Numbered from the stretch's first letter, positions 22,770 through 34,412 are shown. The stretch is DNA of 64,000 nt from Picochlorum sp. 'celeri' (GCA_010909725.1 JAACMV010000022.1:1240001-1304000); one strand, 5' to 3'. Notes: a model not told the origin generated them from the letters alone. Numbers and translations: made by a program.

Positions 22770-23415
22770 CACAATCGTATCCCAAGCGTTGGGAAGTGAC
22801 TCCCAGACACACCCCTCCCTTGGCTGACCGGTCACGCAAAATCTGGGAAATCCGAGAAAGGTCTTTTTGAATTACATCTATATCAGGTGCCTGAAAGTTA
22901 CAAACCAAGGAGCAGAGCTCTCACGCGCCCACAATCGTGCCCCAAGCATTGCAAAAGTGGCCCACAGACACACAACTCCCTGGCTGACCGGTCACGCAAA
23001 ATCTGGGAAATCCGAGAAAGGTCTTTTTGAAATTACATCTATATCAGGTGCCTGAAAGTTACAAACCAAGGAGCAGAGCTCTCACGCGAGCACAATCGTG
23101 CCCCCAAGCGTTGCAAAAGTGGCCCACAGACCACAACTCCCTGGCTGACCGGTCACGCAAAATCTGGGAAATCCGAGAAAGGTCTTTTTGAATTACATCT
23201 ATATCAGGTGCCTGAAAGTGACAACCAGGGAGCAGAGCTCTCACGCGAGCACAATCGTGCCCCAAGCGTTGCAAAAGTGGCCCACAGACACACAACTCCC
23301 TGGCTGACCGGTCACGGCAAAATCTGGGAAATCCGAGAAAGGTCTTTTTGAATTACATCTATATCAGGTGCCTGAAAGTGACAGACCAAGGAGCAGAGCT
23401 CTCACGCGGGGCCAA
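22770..23415. repeat. 160-bp satellite array, continuation, about four units
   Basis: Same family as 20675-21600. GGTCTTTTTGAA recurs at about 22860, 23020, 23181 and 23341. Individual units carry single-base indels that break frames. The array ends at about 23415, where CCAAAAGTTTGAGGTT begins; a closely similar transition word ends the array at 11862. Confidence 0.8.
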
Positions 23416-23756
23416 AATCGTGTACCAAAGATCACCAGTTTTGGCTGAAACCAAAAGTTTGAGGTTATGGACCCCCCCTTTACACTACCACCCTGCAGTG
23501 CGAGAATGGAGAACCGGAACGTTCGTACATTCAAAATTTGAAGTTGCGAATCGACCGATCCATCATCTTGCACCTCGAACAAGGGCTGCAAGCCTACGGA
23601 AATCAACCTTTATTGCAAGATAACATTGAAGATCCGCACAAGATGATGTTTCACGGAGGGAGAAGATTGGCCACCACTATGCCACCAAAACAAAGACACT
23701 GAGGATCTTCTGGAATATGTGGGTGCTGCGGGAATTTCAGCCACATTTCGGCAAAA

Positions 23757-24667
23757 TTGTCAATGACGGATCCTGGATGTTCTTTGAACATGAAGACAAA
23801 CAGTTTCCCGGTGACTGCACAGTATGAAACTCAGACACAGACGCAACAAGCCATCTTACGGGGTGTCCCAACTCGACACCCGGAGCTGCTTCAACAGTTC
23901 TTGGGAAGTATCATGCAACACTTGGCAAACAAAGGTAACATCTCTAAAGAAGCGGAGATAATGACATGCGGCACCTCGCAGCCATACGAGGAACGCCGGA
24001 GAAATGCCAGAATACCTCCATGCAACAGAATGGCTCATCACCTACAAGGACAACAGGCCAGGACAGAATGGCACCATCCCAGTGGGCCCAACAGGCCTGC
24101 ACTGGAGTGGCAGGTACTCAGACCCCGCCGCCCACATGTCCCATTGGACACAGTACCAACCCTGGCCAACTACCCGGTGAGAGAAGTACAGTATGCCGCC
24201 ATGGTGGAGAACAACGAAATCCAAACCGACGATTTCGTGAACATCACAAGCGAGGAATTCGCAGCCCAAGTAAACCAGACACAAGAAGCACACACAGAAA
24301 CACGGACACATCAGCAACCCAGCCAGCACAACAGATGGAGGAGGACCAACAGGAGGCACCCAACACCGAAGAACACGACAACCTTGTCGACCCACAGCAC
24401 ACCACCGCCAACCAACAGAATGGAACGAATGAAGCTATGACACAGAGGGAAGAGGGACCAAGGGAAGCCGGCAACACACAGGACTCAGAGGATGTGGTGT
24501 CTGCAGAGACACGCACTGTGGCGAGCAACACAGCGACGTCAGACCTGGGCAACTCTGAAGAAGCACACAACAATCTGCAGGACCTAATAGGGGAGGAGAG
24601 CCAGAGGAGGGTCACAAGAGCCTCGACCAAAAAGAGGGAGCAGCAGGGCTCACCAAAAAGAAGCTAG
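23757..24667 (+). pseudogene. LINE ORF1-like remnant
   Basis: Two overlapping frames (23757-24440 and 23966-24667) cover the region before the endonuclease. The first begins with MTDPG and is Gln-rich. The second is Gln/Thr/Glu-rich with a basic end (TRASTKKREQQ). Low-complexity, RNA-binding-like composition and position suit a LINE ORF1 protein, but no zinc knuckle was seen. The overlap of frames suggests at least one frameshift. Confidence 0.4.
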
Positions 24668-24739
24668 CCGCAGGCCCCTCACCAACGGCATCGCCTCAGA
24701 AGAAGGCGCATGCCATCCGCAAGTAAATCATTATCCATG

Positions 24740-25535
24740 ATGATGAACGGCTTGAACTTCATGACATTCAACGTAAGAGGCTTGACCCCAAACAAATACA
24801 GTGCCATGATGAAGCTGTTAGAAGATCACAGGATTGATATTGCCTCCTGATACAGGAAACCCATCTCAAAGGAAACACAGACGAACACAACTTTTACAGA
24901 ACTACTCGATAGAAACACACAAGCAGAATGGGAAAACATTTTGGCACAATGATCGCCAACACGGCAGAGCTCGAGGTACAGCAATTTGGATCCGAACCCA
25001 TCGGCAAGGCAGAGCAACCAATTCACCTCCACCCCAGCACAGTGGCAAGGAAAGGCATGGGCCGCATGATCCGTCTTTCACTGGACTGGTCGGGCACATA
25101 AGCTAAGAATAGGAAATGTGTATATGCCTACCACCTCCACCTCCAACCACTGGACGATCAGCACGGCCCTGATCAAACCACATCAAGAAAGATACACAGA
25201 GAACCACGGGAATCATTTATGCTGGAGACTGGAATTTTGTGAAGACCAGACACTGGATACCACCTCCACAAAGAGAATCAACAACAAACAAGAACAATAC
25301 CTCATCAGATACTGGAAAGAAACTGTAGGGAACTCGATTCATAGAATGCCAACAGGAGACACTGAGACAGAAACACATGTACACACACAACACCATGGAA
25401 CCATGGAAGGAACTATTCATAGCCGCCTGGACCGCTTCTATGCCTCGTCAGACATGACCAGATATATACACACAGCCTATCAAAACGATAGAGATCCACA
25501 GCTACGGAATAGTATCAGACCATAAGCCAGTCATC
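24740..25535 (+). pseudogene. LINE AP-endonuclease domain, frame-shifted
   Basis: Starts with a frame reading FMTFNVRGL, the typical first motif of AP-endonucleases of LINEs (N in NVRGL). IQETHL, the second motif (catalytic Glu), appears only after a frame change near 24845. Later parts are spread over several short frames. The endonuclease of this copy should be inactive. Confidence 0.55.
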
Positions 25536-26399
25536 ATGAGCATCATCGGGAAATTGCCCCATAAAGATCGCTGCACCCGTGCAGAAAGAATACATGAACA
25601 GGATTAAAACCGCAGCCAAATGCCACCCTCCCACAATGGATGAAGCAAAGAAGTCTTTTGAGAATTTCCCTCTCCTCGTTCCAGGATGGTATCTGGCTCT
25701 CGGAGGAAAACCCAAGGGTCTCTGCCGGAAGCCGACAACCATCGGATGATACTCGAACAGTATCCACATATTAAACGCCAACTGGGGAAAATATGGAATC
25801 AGGCCTCGAACCAAGCAATTGAAGCACTGAAGCTGGCTTTACATCAAGCCGAGGAACAGGGCATTGACCGACATATCAAAGATTGCAAACGACAGCTCCA
25901 GCAAGGACAACAGGCAAATCGATCGGACTCGCACACGTGTATTCCAAATGACGCAATGGATCAACTGTCTTATCAGCTGCTGATGAGACCCAAGGGGAGC
26001 AATTGCATTGGAAGCTTGACTGACCCAAAGTCACAGTTATACGACACCAGCCCAAAGGTATTGCAAATTGCCTGATCAACACGATTGCAGACGGTATCAA
26101 AGCCTCCAGCAACAAAACAGGAAGCCCAACAGGAACTGATCGATTTGATCACGGAGGAAGATCGGACTGTATTCCCCAACCCTTTTGTGACCCTTCAGAG
26201 ATAATCAGCCCCGCAGGACAGTCGCCAAGGCACTCAGGAAAATCCGCAACTCCTGTCCTGGAGATTGACGGATTACAGATTATCCACTACCAGAAAATTC
26301 ACAAATGGAGTGTCCCGATCTTGGCCACACTATTCTCAGCCATTCTTGCAAGGAACGAAATGCCAGCAAAATTCCATCATGGCACGATGCAGAGCCATT

Positions 26400-28539
26400 G
26401 AAAAGGAGGAACCCTGACGGATCCCAACCAATTATCGACCCATCACCCTGCTCAATGTGGACTACAGAATCTTTGGATTCATCCTCAAGGAGCGAATGAC
26501 CTTGAGTCTCCAGAACTTGATCCCAGCAACGCAGACAGCCTTCTTGCCTGGACAACAGTCAGGCAGAAAATATATGGGCAGTACAGACCATCCCCCACCT
26601 CCTACACAGAGACAACAGAGAAGCATTGATCGCCCTATGCGACTTTCGCAAAGCCTATGACACGATTGATAGAAGCTTTCTGTTTCAGATATGTCATACA
26701 CTCCAAATGCCAGACTACTTAGTGAGATGGATTCAACTCATGCTCCGGGAGACAACCAGTAAGGTATATGCAAACCATTGCTTTTCAGACTACAGACAAT
26801 TTCATGCAGGACTCAGACAGGGATGCCCAGCGTCTCCGTTACTTTTCCTGTTAGTTGGATTTATGCTCGCTCGCCTGGTGCAGCATTCAGAATTGGGCAT
26901 CACAATACCATGTCCACTCCAGACAGACCCAACACAGTCGGGTACAGCCTTGAAGCTATGCCTTTTTCAGTTCGCTGACGACAGCAAACTCATTCTCGAA
27001 GAGGACCAGGTCCCGCGCTTTAAACAGATTATGGCGCTGTTCGCTGAGGCAACAGGACAACACTTGAACAAGGAGAAGACCAAACTCTTGCCCATAGGCG
27101 CCCTCAAGACCTTGCATCACAAGCAACAGATCGATGACTTCAAGGTCACAACAGAAGCAAAAATCCTCGGTGTGACGCTACACCATGGAATTGAAGCTCC
27201 GACATACCAATGGCAAAACAAAATGTCCCAACTCCAACAGCTCACCGATAAAATCAAGCGTATGACAGGACTGTCCATCTTTGCAAAATTTGATCTCTTC
27301 AACAAATTTGTCACCTCTAAAGTACTCTATGCTGCAGAATTTATCTATACACCGCCATCTATCGTCGATGGCATTTATAAGATGGCGAGGAAGCTTTTAC
27401 CACCAGATGCACCATGCTGGAAAAACGAAGCACTACAGTCGAGAGCCGATCTTGGCGGCCTGGGCATGCTCCCCTTCCAGGAACATATCAAGGCCCGCCA
27501 ATATAAGTGGCTCATCAAGCTTCTCGTGTTAGGCACCACCACCGTCTGGTCTACGCTGGTATGGAATGCCACAGCACACCACAGAAGAACCAACAGGCCA
27601 ACAAAGGTCATGGCTCTCAGGCTCCTCACCCAGCCGTGTGATTTGCCGGGTGTACACCCGGCGCTCATGGAATACAGTGAGGACAACGAGATCCCTTTGC
27701 ACTCGCTGATCAACTCAGTATTCAGGAATCCAACAGAAGAAAGACAGTGGAACTACTGCTGGCATCGCTACAAAGGAAACCAGTTGCCACTCCACAAGTA
27801 TACGGTGAAAGATGGCACTCGCCTGATCACCATCAACTCGCCAGACCCAGTCAAATGGCAGCAAGCGACCAACAATCAGATTTCTTGGGTACACACTGTG
27901 AGCGAGATACGGCCCAGGTTCGGTAAGATGCTGGGAAACATCAGAAAATGGTGGAGAGCACGGGTGCCCAACCCGTGGAAGGAGATCATATGGCATATAA
28001 ACTCAGGAGGGCTCCTCGTGAGTCATCTCCCGGCGGAGAGGCGCAAGGACTGTGCATGTGGACATTCGAAGGCATCAATGGATCATTATGCCCGAGAATG
28101 CCCGATTGCAAAACATTTCTACAGCCTCCTCAAACCAGAAAGCATGCTGGCTGGAACAAACAGCCATTTCCAGCTCCTCCTTCACAACATATGGAGCAAC
28201 ACGGCTCCAAAAGATGCAGACGATGCCATCTGGACAGAGATCAGTATCATCACCATCAATGCTTTGGACGTGGGTCGTAAAACTGCCTATAGACTCCTTC
28301 ACCACAGCGACACAGCACATCCACCACAGGCCCAGGATATCATCAGAAAAGCCAGCCACACAGCAGAGCAGTACTTTTGGGAGCTGCTGAAACAACGGAA
28401 GCCAAACTTCCCTCCACCATCGCCAACCATGAACGATTTGCCATTCCTGAAATGGCAACCTGCTAACAATCGCTGGGTGTTGCAGAAACCCCTGGTATGG
28501 ACTCTGACTAGAAACAGATCAGTGACACTCGTGCAGTGA
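26400..28539 (+). CDS. LINE reverse transcriptase, copy 1 (open from 26626)
   Basis: The fingers region (NYRPITLLN, near 26420) is in another frame, so one frameshift lies before 26626. From 26626 the frame is open for 637 residues: DFRKAYDTID (motif A), LRQGCPASPLLF (motif B), FADDSKLIL (motif C, catalytic DD), then thumb and connection regions. A C-terminal Cys-His segment (CACGHSKASMDHYARECP) is of the kind found at the end of L1-like LINE proteins. It differs from copy 2 at only a handful of residues. The stop at 28537-28539 starts the 3' untranslated tail. Confidence 0.75.
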
Positions 28540-28939
28540 ACAAGGAAGCGCTTGCCCCTTCCTACATAGACCTTAGCATTCCAAGAGAGACTAAAGTCAG
28601 ATTTGCCTGAAGTATGACGGCCCTACTGCTTCTGGTATGTTATGTGGTACCCATGGTAAAAATTTCACAAACTGAAGCGGTAGTCATATGGACGGTCGAG
28701 GAAATCTGTTTCATTCACTATGCTACACTCGCTCAAACAAAACACTACAGAGGAATATGTCCAATGGACAAGATACAGGTCAGGAGGTTTTGTATCCCTT
28801 TATAAATTTCTCAACATTTTATTTAGGGATTTCCTCCTGTGGGGCTTGTATGATTTGGAAGATATTCGTCATATTTCTCGACTGTGTAATAATCCCCTAT
28901 AAAAAAAATTTGAAGTTCTCGAAACAGATCTGTACCCTG

Positions 28940-29620
28940 AGCTCATGAGTTGCAGATTGGAAGTGGCAGATATTTCACCATTTCTATGAAGCCATATTAC
29001 AGACGGTTGCGGCAGGCGCACAAGCACCACAAGCCGATTTCAGCATTCACAAACGACAATTTGCACGTTTATCTGGGGTGGTTCTTGAAGGACAAGGCGG
29101 GCATCGCTGTGCCCAATGGAAACGACTTTGTCTCACTGAGTGAACTGCCAGAGTATGTCTTGTGCTCTCATGGATTCGTACCACATGAGAAGTATCCATA
29201 CATTGTCGCGCGCCCATCAGCAATAATTCTTCCAAAGGCTGGTATATCAAATGAGGACCGAGTCATCCCGATGGATATTTACGAGATGAGCGACGGAGTA
29301 GGGCCAGAGGTGCTTCCAAAGCACTGCAAGGATCTCATGATGTTGAGACTGCATCTTTATGCAGGTCTCGGAACTCTTGCAGGTAGATTCGGGCGCTCCG
29401 CCCTGGGGGTTGGTCATGTTTATATCCAAGGACAAGCTCGAGAATGCCGTGGTTTTCGAAGTGACCCTAGGTGACTCGGAGAGAGAAATGCATGAATACC
29501 TAGAGGTTCTGTCGGAGCACTACCTGGGTGAAGTACTGGACAAAGTCTCCAAGCCATATTTGGGTTCGCGAGAGCATGCTTTGGATATGGATGCTTGTGA
29601 TGAGCATCAATTGCCCTGAT
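28940..29620 (+). pseudogene. Unrecognised protein fragment with a frameshift
   Basis: Two frames (28950-29474 and 29359-29619) join around 29350 into one coherent, well-mixed protein sequence of about 210 residues; the first carries HVYLGWFLKDKAG and HGFVPHEKYPYIVARPSA. No family recognised. It starts just after the LINE tail and lacks a convincing start codon, so it may be the C-terminal part of a gene or transposon cut off by the LINE insertion. Confidence 0.35.
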
Positions 29621-29774
29621 ATAGTGTTGGAAGGCAAACACGGCATCTCAACGCTCCTTCTGACTTTGACGGTTGGGCTCGGATGGAGCAGTCCAGAACG
29701 AGTCACGAGCGTCTTTCGACGCTTGGATGGCAATTATATTTTCTTGCATTTAGTGTATTGACTTGATACACATG

Positions 29775-30240
29775 ATATAAAGCTTATCGTGCTTGTGGAT
29801 GGCCAACGGGCTTCATGACGGTTGGTGATCGCCTAAAAGCGGGAATGCCGCCATATTTCCAGAATGGGGTTTGGAAACACGGCGGTGATCCGGCTTATAA
29901 GCCGCCGAGTTTTGGGGTTTTGGCCATTGGGCGCTACCCTATACCTTTATGGACAAACCCCCCACCCGTATTGAGACCGGACAACAATGGTTGGATCCTA
30001 TTCCAACCAGCGTGACGTCCATTATAAATGCCAACGACTGGATAGCCAACTTTGCCAACCCAGCGTAAAATTTTCAAAAAAAGTTATTGTGTTAACATAA
30101 ACTCGCAATGTGAGCGTCGAAATACGACACTCGTTGATTTCAATCTCCTGCAATTGTCTGATGCCCTGCATGAATGTCTGATGGAGCTCCATGAACAGTC
30201 CCCTGTAGAAAAACTTTTGCTTGTTTTGATGGCTACCAGC
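29775..30240. other. Intergenic between fragment and glycosyltransferase gene, no gene seen
   Basis: Contains a palindromic segment near 29880-29907 (GGCGGTGATCCGGCTTATAAGCCGCC-type, imperfect) and the 3' flank of the minus-strand glycosyltransferase-like gene. No supported coding frame. Confidence 0.3.
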
Positions 30241-30241
30241 T

Positions 30242-31564
30242 TCATTCGATGCAATCAAAATATACATTGTCATTCCGTTGTCTATCTTTCCGATGCAACA
30301 ATTCATTTGCATCTTCCACTGGCAAACACTGTAGCGTCACATCATCCCACACATGGCCCAGTGAAGAGCACATTTCTGGGTTTGGTGCATGGAAAAACAA
30401 GCATTGATAAATATTCTTGACTTTCCAAGAAAAGTATACCAGTGTATCTACTAATTGTCCATCTTGAGATCCATCATCCAAAAAGTCCGAGAAAGAAATG
30501 TTTTGACATCGAAACTTTTGTAAATTGAGCAAGTTTGCACCTAGATCGGTATGAAAGAGCCTTACTAAATTTCTTTTGCAGCTACCCCTAGAAAACCGCA
30601 TACATTTTTCGCCGTAAAGATCTTGATTGAAGATATTTGTATATCTGCTGTAAAAGTCGACTGCTATTATGTCATACTCTGGATCGATGTAATTTAAGAA
30701 TCTGCTATCATACATGTTATCTCCATTTGTTAGAAGTAGCCAGTCTGCATGCTGCGGACAGTGCTGGATTGCCTTCTGGGAAAACTGGTAACCTGCATCA
30801 TGATAGTTAAACTTTGGTGCATCGAGTCTCAAATCAACTACTCGATCATCATCCTGAATTAATGTATTGATCTCCGGGGGCCAGATGGGGGAAGGACCGT
30901 CTGTATTGGTGAGCAAAGCGATCCAGTTCTTATGTTCAAATCTTTTGAAAGACATCAGTATATCGGCTAGGCCATAATTCCCATTCAAATGGCCTGAGAA
31001 TGTTCTGACAACAATGCAAACAAGTGGATCTGCCAGCTTTTTCAGGCTGTCACATTGCCGCTTGAACTTGCTTCTGCAGTTCTGAGTTTGACACAATAAA
31101 TTCGGACCAACTTCATGATTTAAAATTTGATGCACTGTTGCACTTGTTAAAATGTGTGCGGTTACAGGAACCCTTACAGGGACCCTTTGATACACCTCAA
31201 ACCGTGGGTTTCGTGAGAGTAACGCAGATTTCTGAAGAAGTTTGTGGTATTTTTCGTCGATTGCCAATAGCAGTGGACTGTGGCGTGGAATAAGATCCAC
31301 TTCGCTTCGAAAACGCAGAAAGACTACAACCAAGGAAAAAATCAAACAAAGGATGACATAAAGAGAAGTGTTCTGAATTATTAAGTGCAGGCGATGCGGT
31401 ACTTTTGCGCCTTCAAATACATATCTTCCACGTGAAAGAAGAAAGAAATTGCTTTTAGAGCTTAGTCTTGCTTCACCCAAACTAGCCAAATTGTCTACTA
31501 AGACAAATGGTTTTTGTATCCTGCTTTTGCTATTTCCTGGATAACCTAATGGAAAGCCATGCAT
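30242..31564 (-). CDS. Golgi-type glycosyltransferase-like type II membrane protein
   Basis: Single-exon frame of 440 residues. A cytosolic part of about 65 residues precedes one hydrophobic segment at about 66-84 (VILCLIFSLVVVFL), a stem, and a globular lumenal domain from about 178. This domain starts with a beta-strand-like VCIVVRTFSGH, then WIALLTNTDG (about 214-223), a DDDRVVDLRL strand, and WLLLTNGDNMYD (about 275-286), where GT-A fold enzymes keep sugar-nucleotide and metal ligands. Several Cys and the order of strands suit a secreted enzyme. The exact GT family is not recognised and a classic DxD is not certain. The start codon is only about 60 bp from the 3' end of LINE copy 2, which lies in the same orientation upstream, so the original promoter may be displaced. 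Confidence 0.6.
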   Translation of the reverse strand: MHGFPLGYPGNSKSRIQKPFVLVDNLASLGEARLSSKSNFFLLSRGRYVFEGAKVPHRLHLIIQNTSLYVILCLIFSLVVVFLRFRSEVDLIPRHSPLLLAIDEKYHKLLQKSALLSRNPRFEVYQRVPVRVPVTAHILTSATVHQILNHEVGPNLLCQTQNCRSKFKRQCDSLKKLADPLVCIVVRTFSGHLNGNYGLADILMSFKRFEHKNWIALLTNTDGPSPIWPPEINTLIQDDDRVVDLRLDAPKFNYHDAGYQFSQKAIQHCPQHADWLLLTNGDNMYDSRFLNYIDPEYDIIAVDFYSRYTNIFNQDLYGEKCMRFSRGSCKRNLVRLFHTDLGANLLNLQKFRCQNISFSDFLDDGSQDGQLVDTLVYFSWKVKNIYQCLFFHAPNPEMCSSLGHVWDDVTLQCLPVEDANELLHRKDRQRNDNVYFDCIE

Positions 31565-31622
31565 TTATGTATGTATGATTTTACATCAATGCCCCCTGAC
31601 CATGGTACGTAATTAATTATTT

Positions 31623-33921
31623 CTTTTTTATAGGGGATTATTACACAATCGAGAAATATGACGAATATCTTCCAAATCATACAAGCCCCACAGGAGGAAA
31701 TCCCTAAATAAAATGTTGAGAAATTTATAAAGGGATACAAAACCTCCTGACCTGTACATTGTCCATTGGACATACTTCTCTGTAGTGTTTTGTTTGAGCC
31801 AGTGGAGCAGAGTGAATGAAACAGATTTCCTCGACCGTCCGTATGACTACCGCTTCAGTTTGTGGAATCTTTACCATGGGTACCACATAACATAGCAGAA
31901 GCAGCAGGGCCGTCATACTTCAGGCAAATCTGACTTTAGTCTCTCTTGGAATGCTAAGGTCTATGTAGGAAGGGGCAAGCGCTTCCTTGTTCACTGCACG
32001 AGTGTCACTGATCTGTTTCTAGTCAGAGTCCATACCAGGGGTTTCTGCAACACCCAACGTCTGTTAGCAGGTTGCCATTTCAGGAATGGCAAATCGTTCA
32101 TGGTTGGCGATGGTGGAGGGAAGTTTGGCTTCCGTTGTTTCAGCAGCTCCCAAAAGTACTGCTCTGCTGTGTGGCTGGCTTTTCTGATGATATCCTGGGC
32201 CTGTGGTGGATGTGCTGTGTCGCTGTGGTGAAGGAGTCTATAGGCAGTTTTACGACCCACGTCCAAAGCATTGATGGTGATGATACTGATCTCTGTCCAG
32301 ATGGCATCGTCTGCATCTTTTGGAGCCGTGTTGCTCCATATGTTGTGAAGGAGGAGCTGGAAATGGCTGTTTGTTCCAGCCAGCATGCTTTCTGGTTTGA
32401 GGAGGCTGTAGAAATGTTTTGCAATCGGGCATTCTCGGGCATAATGATCCATTGATGCCTTCGAATGTCCACATGCACAGTCCTTGCGCCTCTCCGCCGG
32501 GAGATGACTCACGAGGAGCCCTCCTGAGTTTATATGCCATATGATCTCCTTCCACAGGTTGGGCACCCGTGCTCTCCACCATTTTCTGATGTTTCCCAGC
32601 ATCTTACCGAACCTGGGCCGTATCTCGCTCACAGTGTGTACCCAAGAAATCTGATTGTTGGTCGCTTGCTGCCATTTGACTGGGTCTGGCGAGTTGATGG
32701 TGATCAGGCGAGTGCCATCTTTCACCGTATACTTGTGGAGTGGCAACTGGTTTCCTTTGTAGCGATGCCAGCAGTAGTTCCACTGTCTTTCTTCTGTTGG
32801 ATTCCTGAATACTGAGTTGATCAGCGAGCGCAATGGGATCTCGTTGTCCTCACTGTATTCCATGAGCGCCGGGTGTACACCCGGCAAATCACACGGCTGG
32901 GTGAGGAGCCTGAGAGCCATGACCTTTGTTGGCCTGTTGGTTCTTCTGTGGTGTGCTGTGGCATTCCATACCAGCGTAGACCAGACGGTGGTGGTGCCTA
33001 ACACGAGAAGCTTGATGAGCCACTTATATTGGCGGGCCTTGATATGTTCCTGGAAGGGGAGCATGCCCAGGCCGCCAAGATCGGCTCTCGACTGTAGTGC
33101 TTCGTTTTTCCAGCATGGTGCATCTGGTGGTAAAAGCTTCCTCGCCATCTTATAAATGCCATCGACGATAGATGGCGGTGTATAGATAAATTCTGCAGCA
33201 TAGAGTACTTTAGAGGTGACAAATTTGTTGAAGAGATCAAATTTTGCAAAGATGGACAGTCCTGTCATACGCTTGATTTTATCGGTGAGCTGTTGGAGTT
33301 GGGACATTTTGTTTTGCCATTGGTATGTCGGAGCTTCAATTCCGCAGTGTAGTGTCACACCGAGGATTTTTGCTTCTGTTGTGACCTTGAAGTCATCGAT
33401 CTGTTGCTTGTGATGCAGGGTCTTGAGGGCGCCTATGGGCAAGAGTTTGGTCTTCTCCTTGTTCAAATGTTGTCCTGTTGCCTCAGCGAACCTCGCCATA
33501 ATCTGTTTAAACCGCGCGACCTGATCTTCTTCGAGAATGAGTTTGCTGTCGTCAGCAAACTGAAAAAGGCATAGCTTCAAGGCTGTACCCGACTGTGTTG
33601 GGTCTGTCTGGAGTGGACATGGTATTGTGATGCCCAATTCTGAATGCTGCACCAGGCGAGCGAGCATAAATCCAACTAACAGGTACAGTAACGGGGACGC
33701 TGGGCATCCCTGTCTGAGTCCTGCATGAAATTGTCTGTAGTCTGAAAAGCAATGGTTTGCATATACCTTACTGGTTGTCTCCCGGAGCATGAGTTGAATC
33801 CATCTCACTAAGTAGTCTGGCATTTGGAGTGTATGACATATCTGAAACAGAAAGCTTCTATCAATCGTGTCATAGGCTTTGCGAAAGTCGCATAGGGCGA
33901 TCAATGCTTCTCTGTTGTCTC
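31623..33921 (-). mobile_element. LINE retrotransposon, copy 2 (5'-truncated, 2.3 kb)
   Basis: Inverted copy of 26609-28910. Homology begins at GAGACAACAGAGAAGCATTG and runs to the CCCCTATAAAAAA tail. The 5' truncation inside the reverse transcriptase is the usual result of incomplete target-primed reverse transcription. It lies tail-to-tail with copy 1 with a 2.7-kb spacer and stops in the 5' flank of the glycosyltransferase gene. Confidence 0.85.
31991..33904 (-). CDS. LINE reverse transcriptase, copy 2 (5'-truncated)
   Basis: 637-residue frame, uninterrupted, with DFRKAYDTID, LRQGCPASPLLY, FADDSKLIL and the C-terminal Cys-His segment. I count about six residue differences from copy 1 (for example LLY/LLF, HCG/HHG, NLW/NPW). 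The endonuclease and the fingers region are missing because of the 5' truncation, so it is not expected to work alone. Confidence 0.8.
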   Translation of the reverse strand: MIALCDFRKAYDTIDRSFLFQICHTLQMPDYLVRWIQLMLRETTSKVYANHCFSDYRQFHAGLRQGCPASPLLYLLVGFMLARLVQHSELGITIPCPLQTDPTQSGTALKLCLFQFADDSKLILEEDQVARFKQIMARFAEATGQHLNKEKTKLLPIGALKTLHHKQQIDDFKVTTEAKILGVTLHCGIEAPTYQWQNKMSQLQQLTDKIKRMTGLSIFAKFDLFNKFVTSKVLYAAEFIYTPPSIVDGIYKMARKLLPPDAPCWKNEALQSRADLGGLGMLPFQEHIKARQYKWLIKLLVLGTTTVWSTLVWNATAHHRRTNRPTKVMALRLLTQPCDLPGVHPALMEYSEDNEIPLRSLINSVFRNPTEERQWNYCWHRYKGNQLPLHKYTVKDGTRLITINSPDPVKWQQATNNQISWVHTVSEIRPRFGKMLGNIRKWWRARVPNLWKEIIWHINSGGLLVSHLPAERRKDCACGHSKASMDHYARECPIAKHFYSLLKPESMLAGTNSHFQLLLHNIWSNTAPKDADDAIWTEISIITINALDVGRKTAYRLLHHSDTAHPPQAQDIIRKASHTAEQYFWELLKQRKPNFPPPSPTMNDLPFLKWQPANRRWVLQKPLVWTLTRNRSVTLVQ

Positions 33922-34412
33922 ACAGGAGGAGCAACATGGAGAAGAGGAGCAGATTGACATTGGTCATGACACCAGGACCAAGCTGGCGAGAGGACGAAAT
34001 AGGTCACCAGGTACCTTCACCATAGGGACACAGGCATCTCCGACCAAAAAGCTGAGGGCCCGGAGATCCCGCACACACACACAAAATTAATCACATGTTT
34101 ATTAGGGTCCTCTCAATGAACATGAACGGGCTGTCTGAAGTCAAGTTCAACAGCCTTCTAACGCTAATAACATCACACAGCATTGACGCTGTCCTTTTAC
34201 AAGAAACTCATCTCAGACCCCACGAGGAATTAGGATATCAATACAGGCTAAACAATATAGGATGGGAATGCTACTGGCATAACAAAGCAAGAGTGAAATG
34301 CAAATCTGGAGGAGTGGCAATCTGGGTCAAATCCCAAGGGCCCAAACGTGGCAGGATCCATATCCAACAGCAGGACCCATACTTGCTGACCGAAGGAGCG
34401 GAGGTGGGTTGA
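33922..34412 (+). pseudogene. 5' fragment of a different LINE (end of ORF1 and AP-endonuclease start)
   Basis: An acidic then basic ORF1 tail (ending RSRTHTQN before a stop) is followed at 34095 by a 105-residue frame reading VLSMNMNGL and LLQETHL, the first two AP-endonuclease motifs, and GGVAIWVKS. It breaks off near 34385. The endonuclease is clearly diverged from that of LINE copy 1, so this is a second LINE family. It adjoins the 5' end of LINE copy 2 head-to-head. Confidence 0.6.

Larger units (their letters stand above)
23757..28910 (+). mobile_element. LINE retrotransposon, copy 1 (nearly full length, 5' part decayed)
   Basis: Ordered parts: an ORF1-like frame (23757-24667), a decayed AP-endonuclease region (24740-25535), a connecting region with broken frames, a reverse-transcriptase frame (26400-28539) and a 3' tail (28540-28908) ending in CCCCTATAAAAAAA. 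The same 3' tail occurs in copies 2 and 3, which fixes the 3' end. Copy 2 matches from 26609 to the end with very few differences, so the family was active recently. The 5' boundary is not certain; the satellite array ends at 23415. Confidence 0.7.

Noticed and set aside
8688..23415. CRISPR array
   Set aside because: Repeats are 153-171 bp contiguous satellites without spacers, in a eukaryotic genome.
24042..24660. Cys-rich minus-strand frames opposite the LINE ORF1 region
   Set aside because: Antisense shadows of the Gln/Thr-rich ORF1-like frame.
31623..34412. Twin-priming 5' inversion of one LINE (head-to-head endonuclease fragment next to copy 2)
   Set aside because: The endonuclease fragment is strongly diverged from that of copy 1, whereas copy 2 is almost identical to copy 1, so they are different families.
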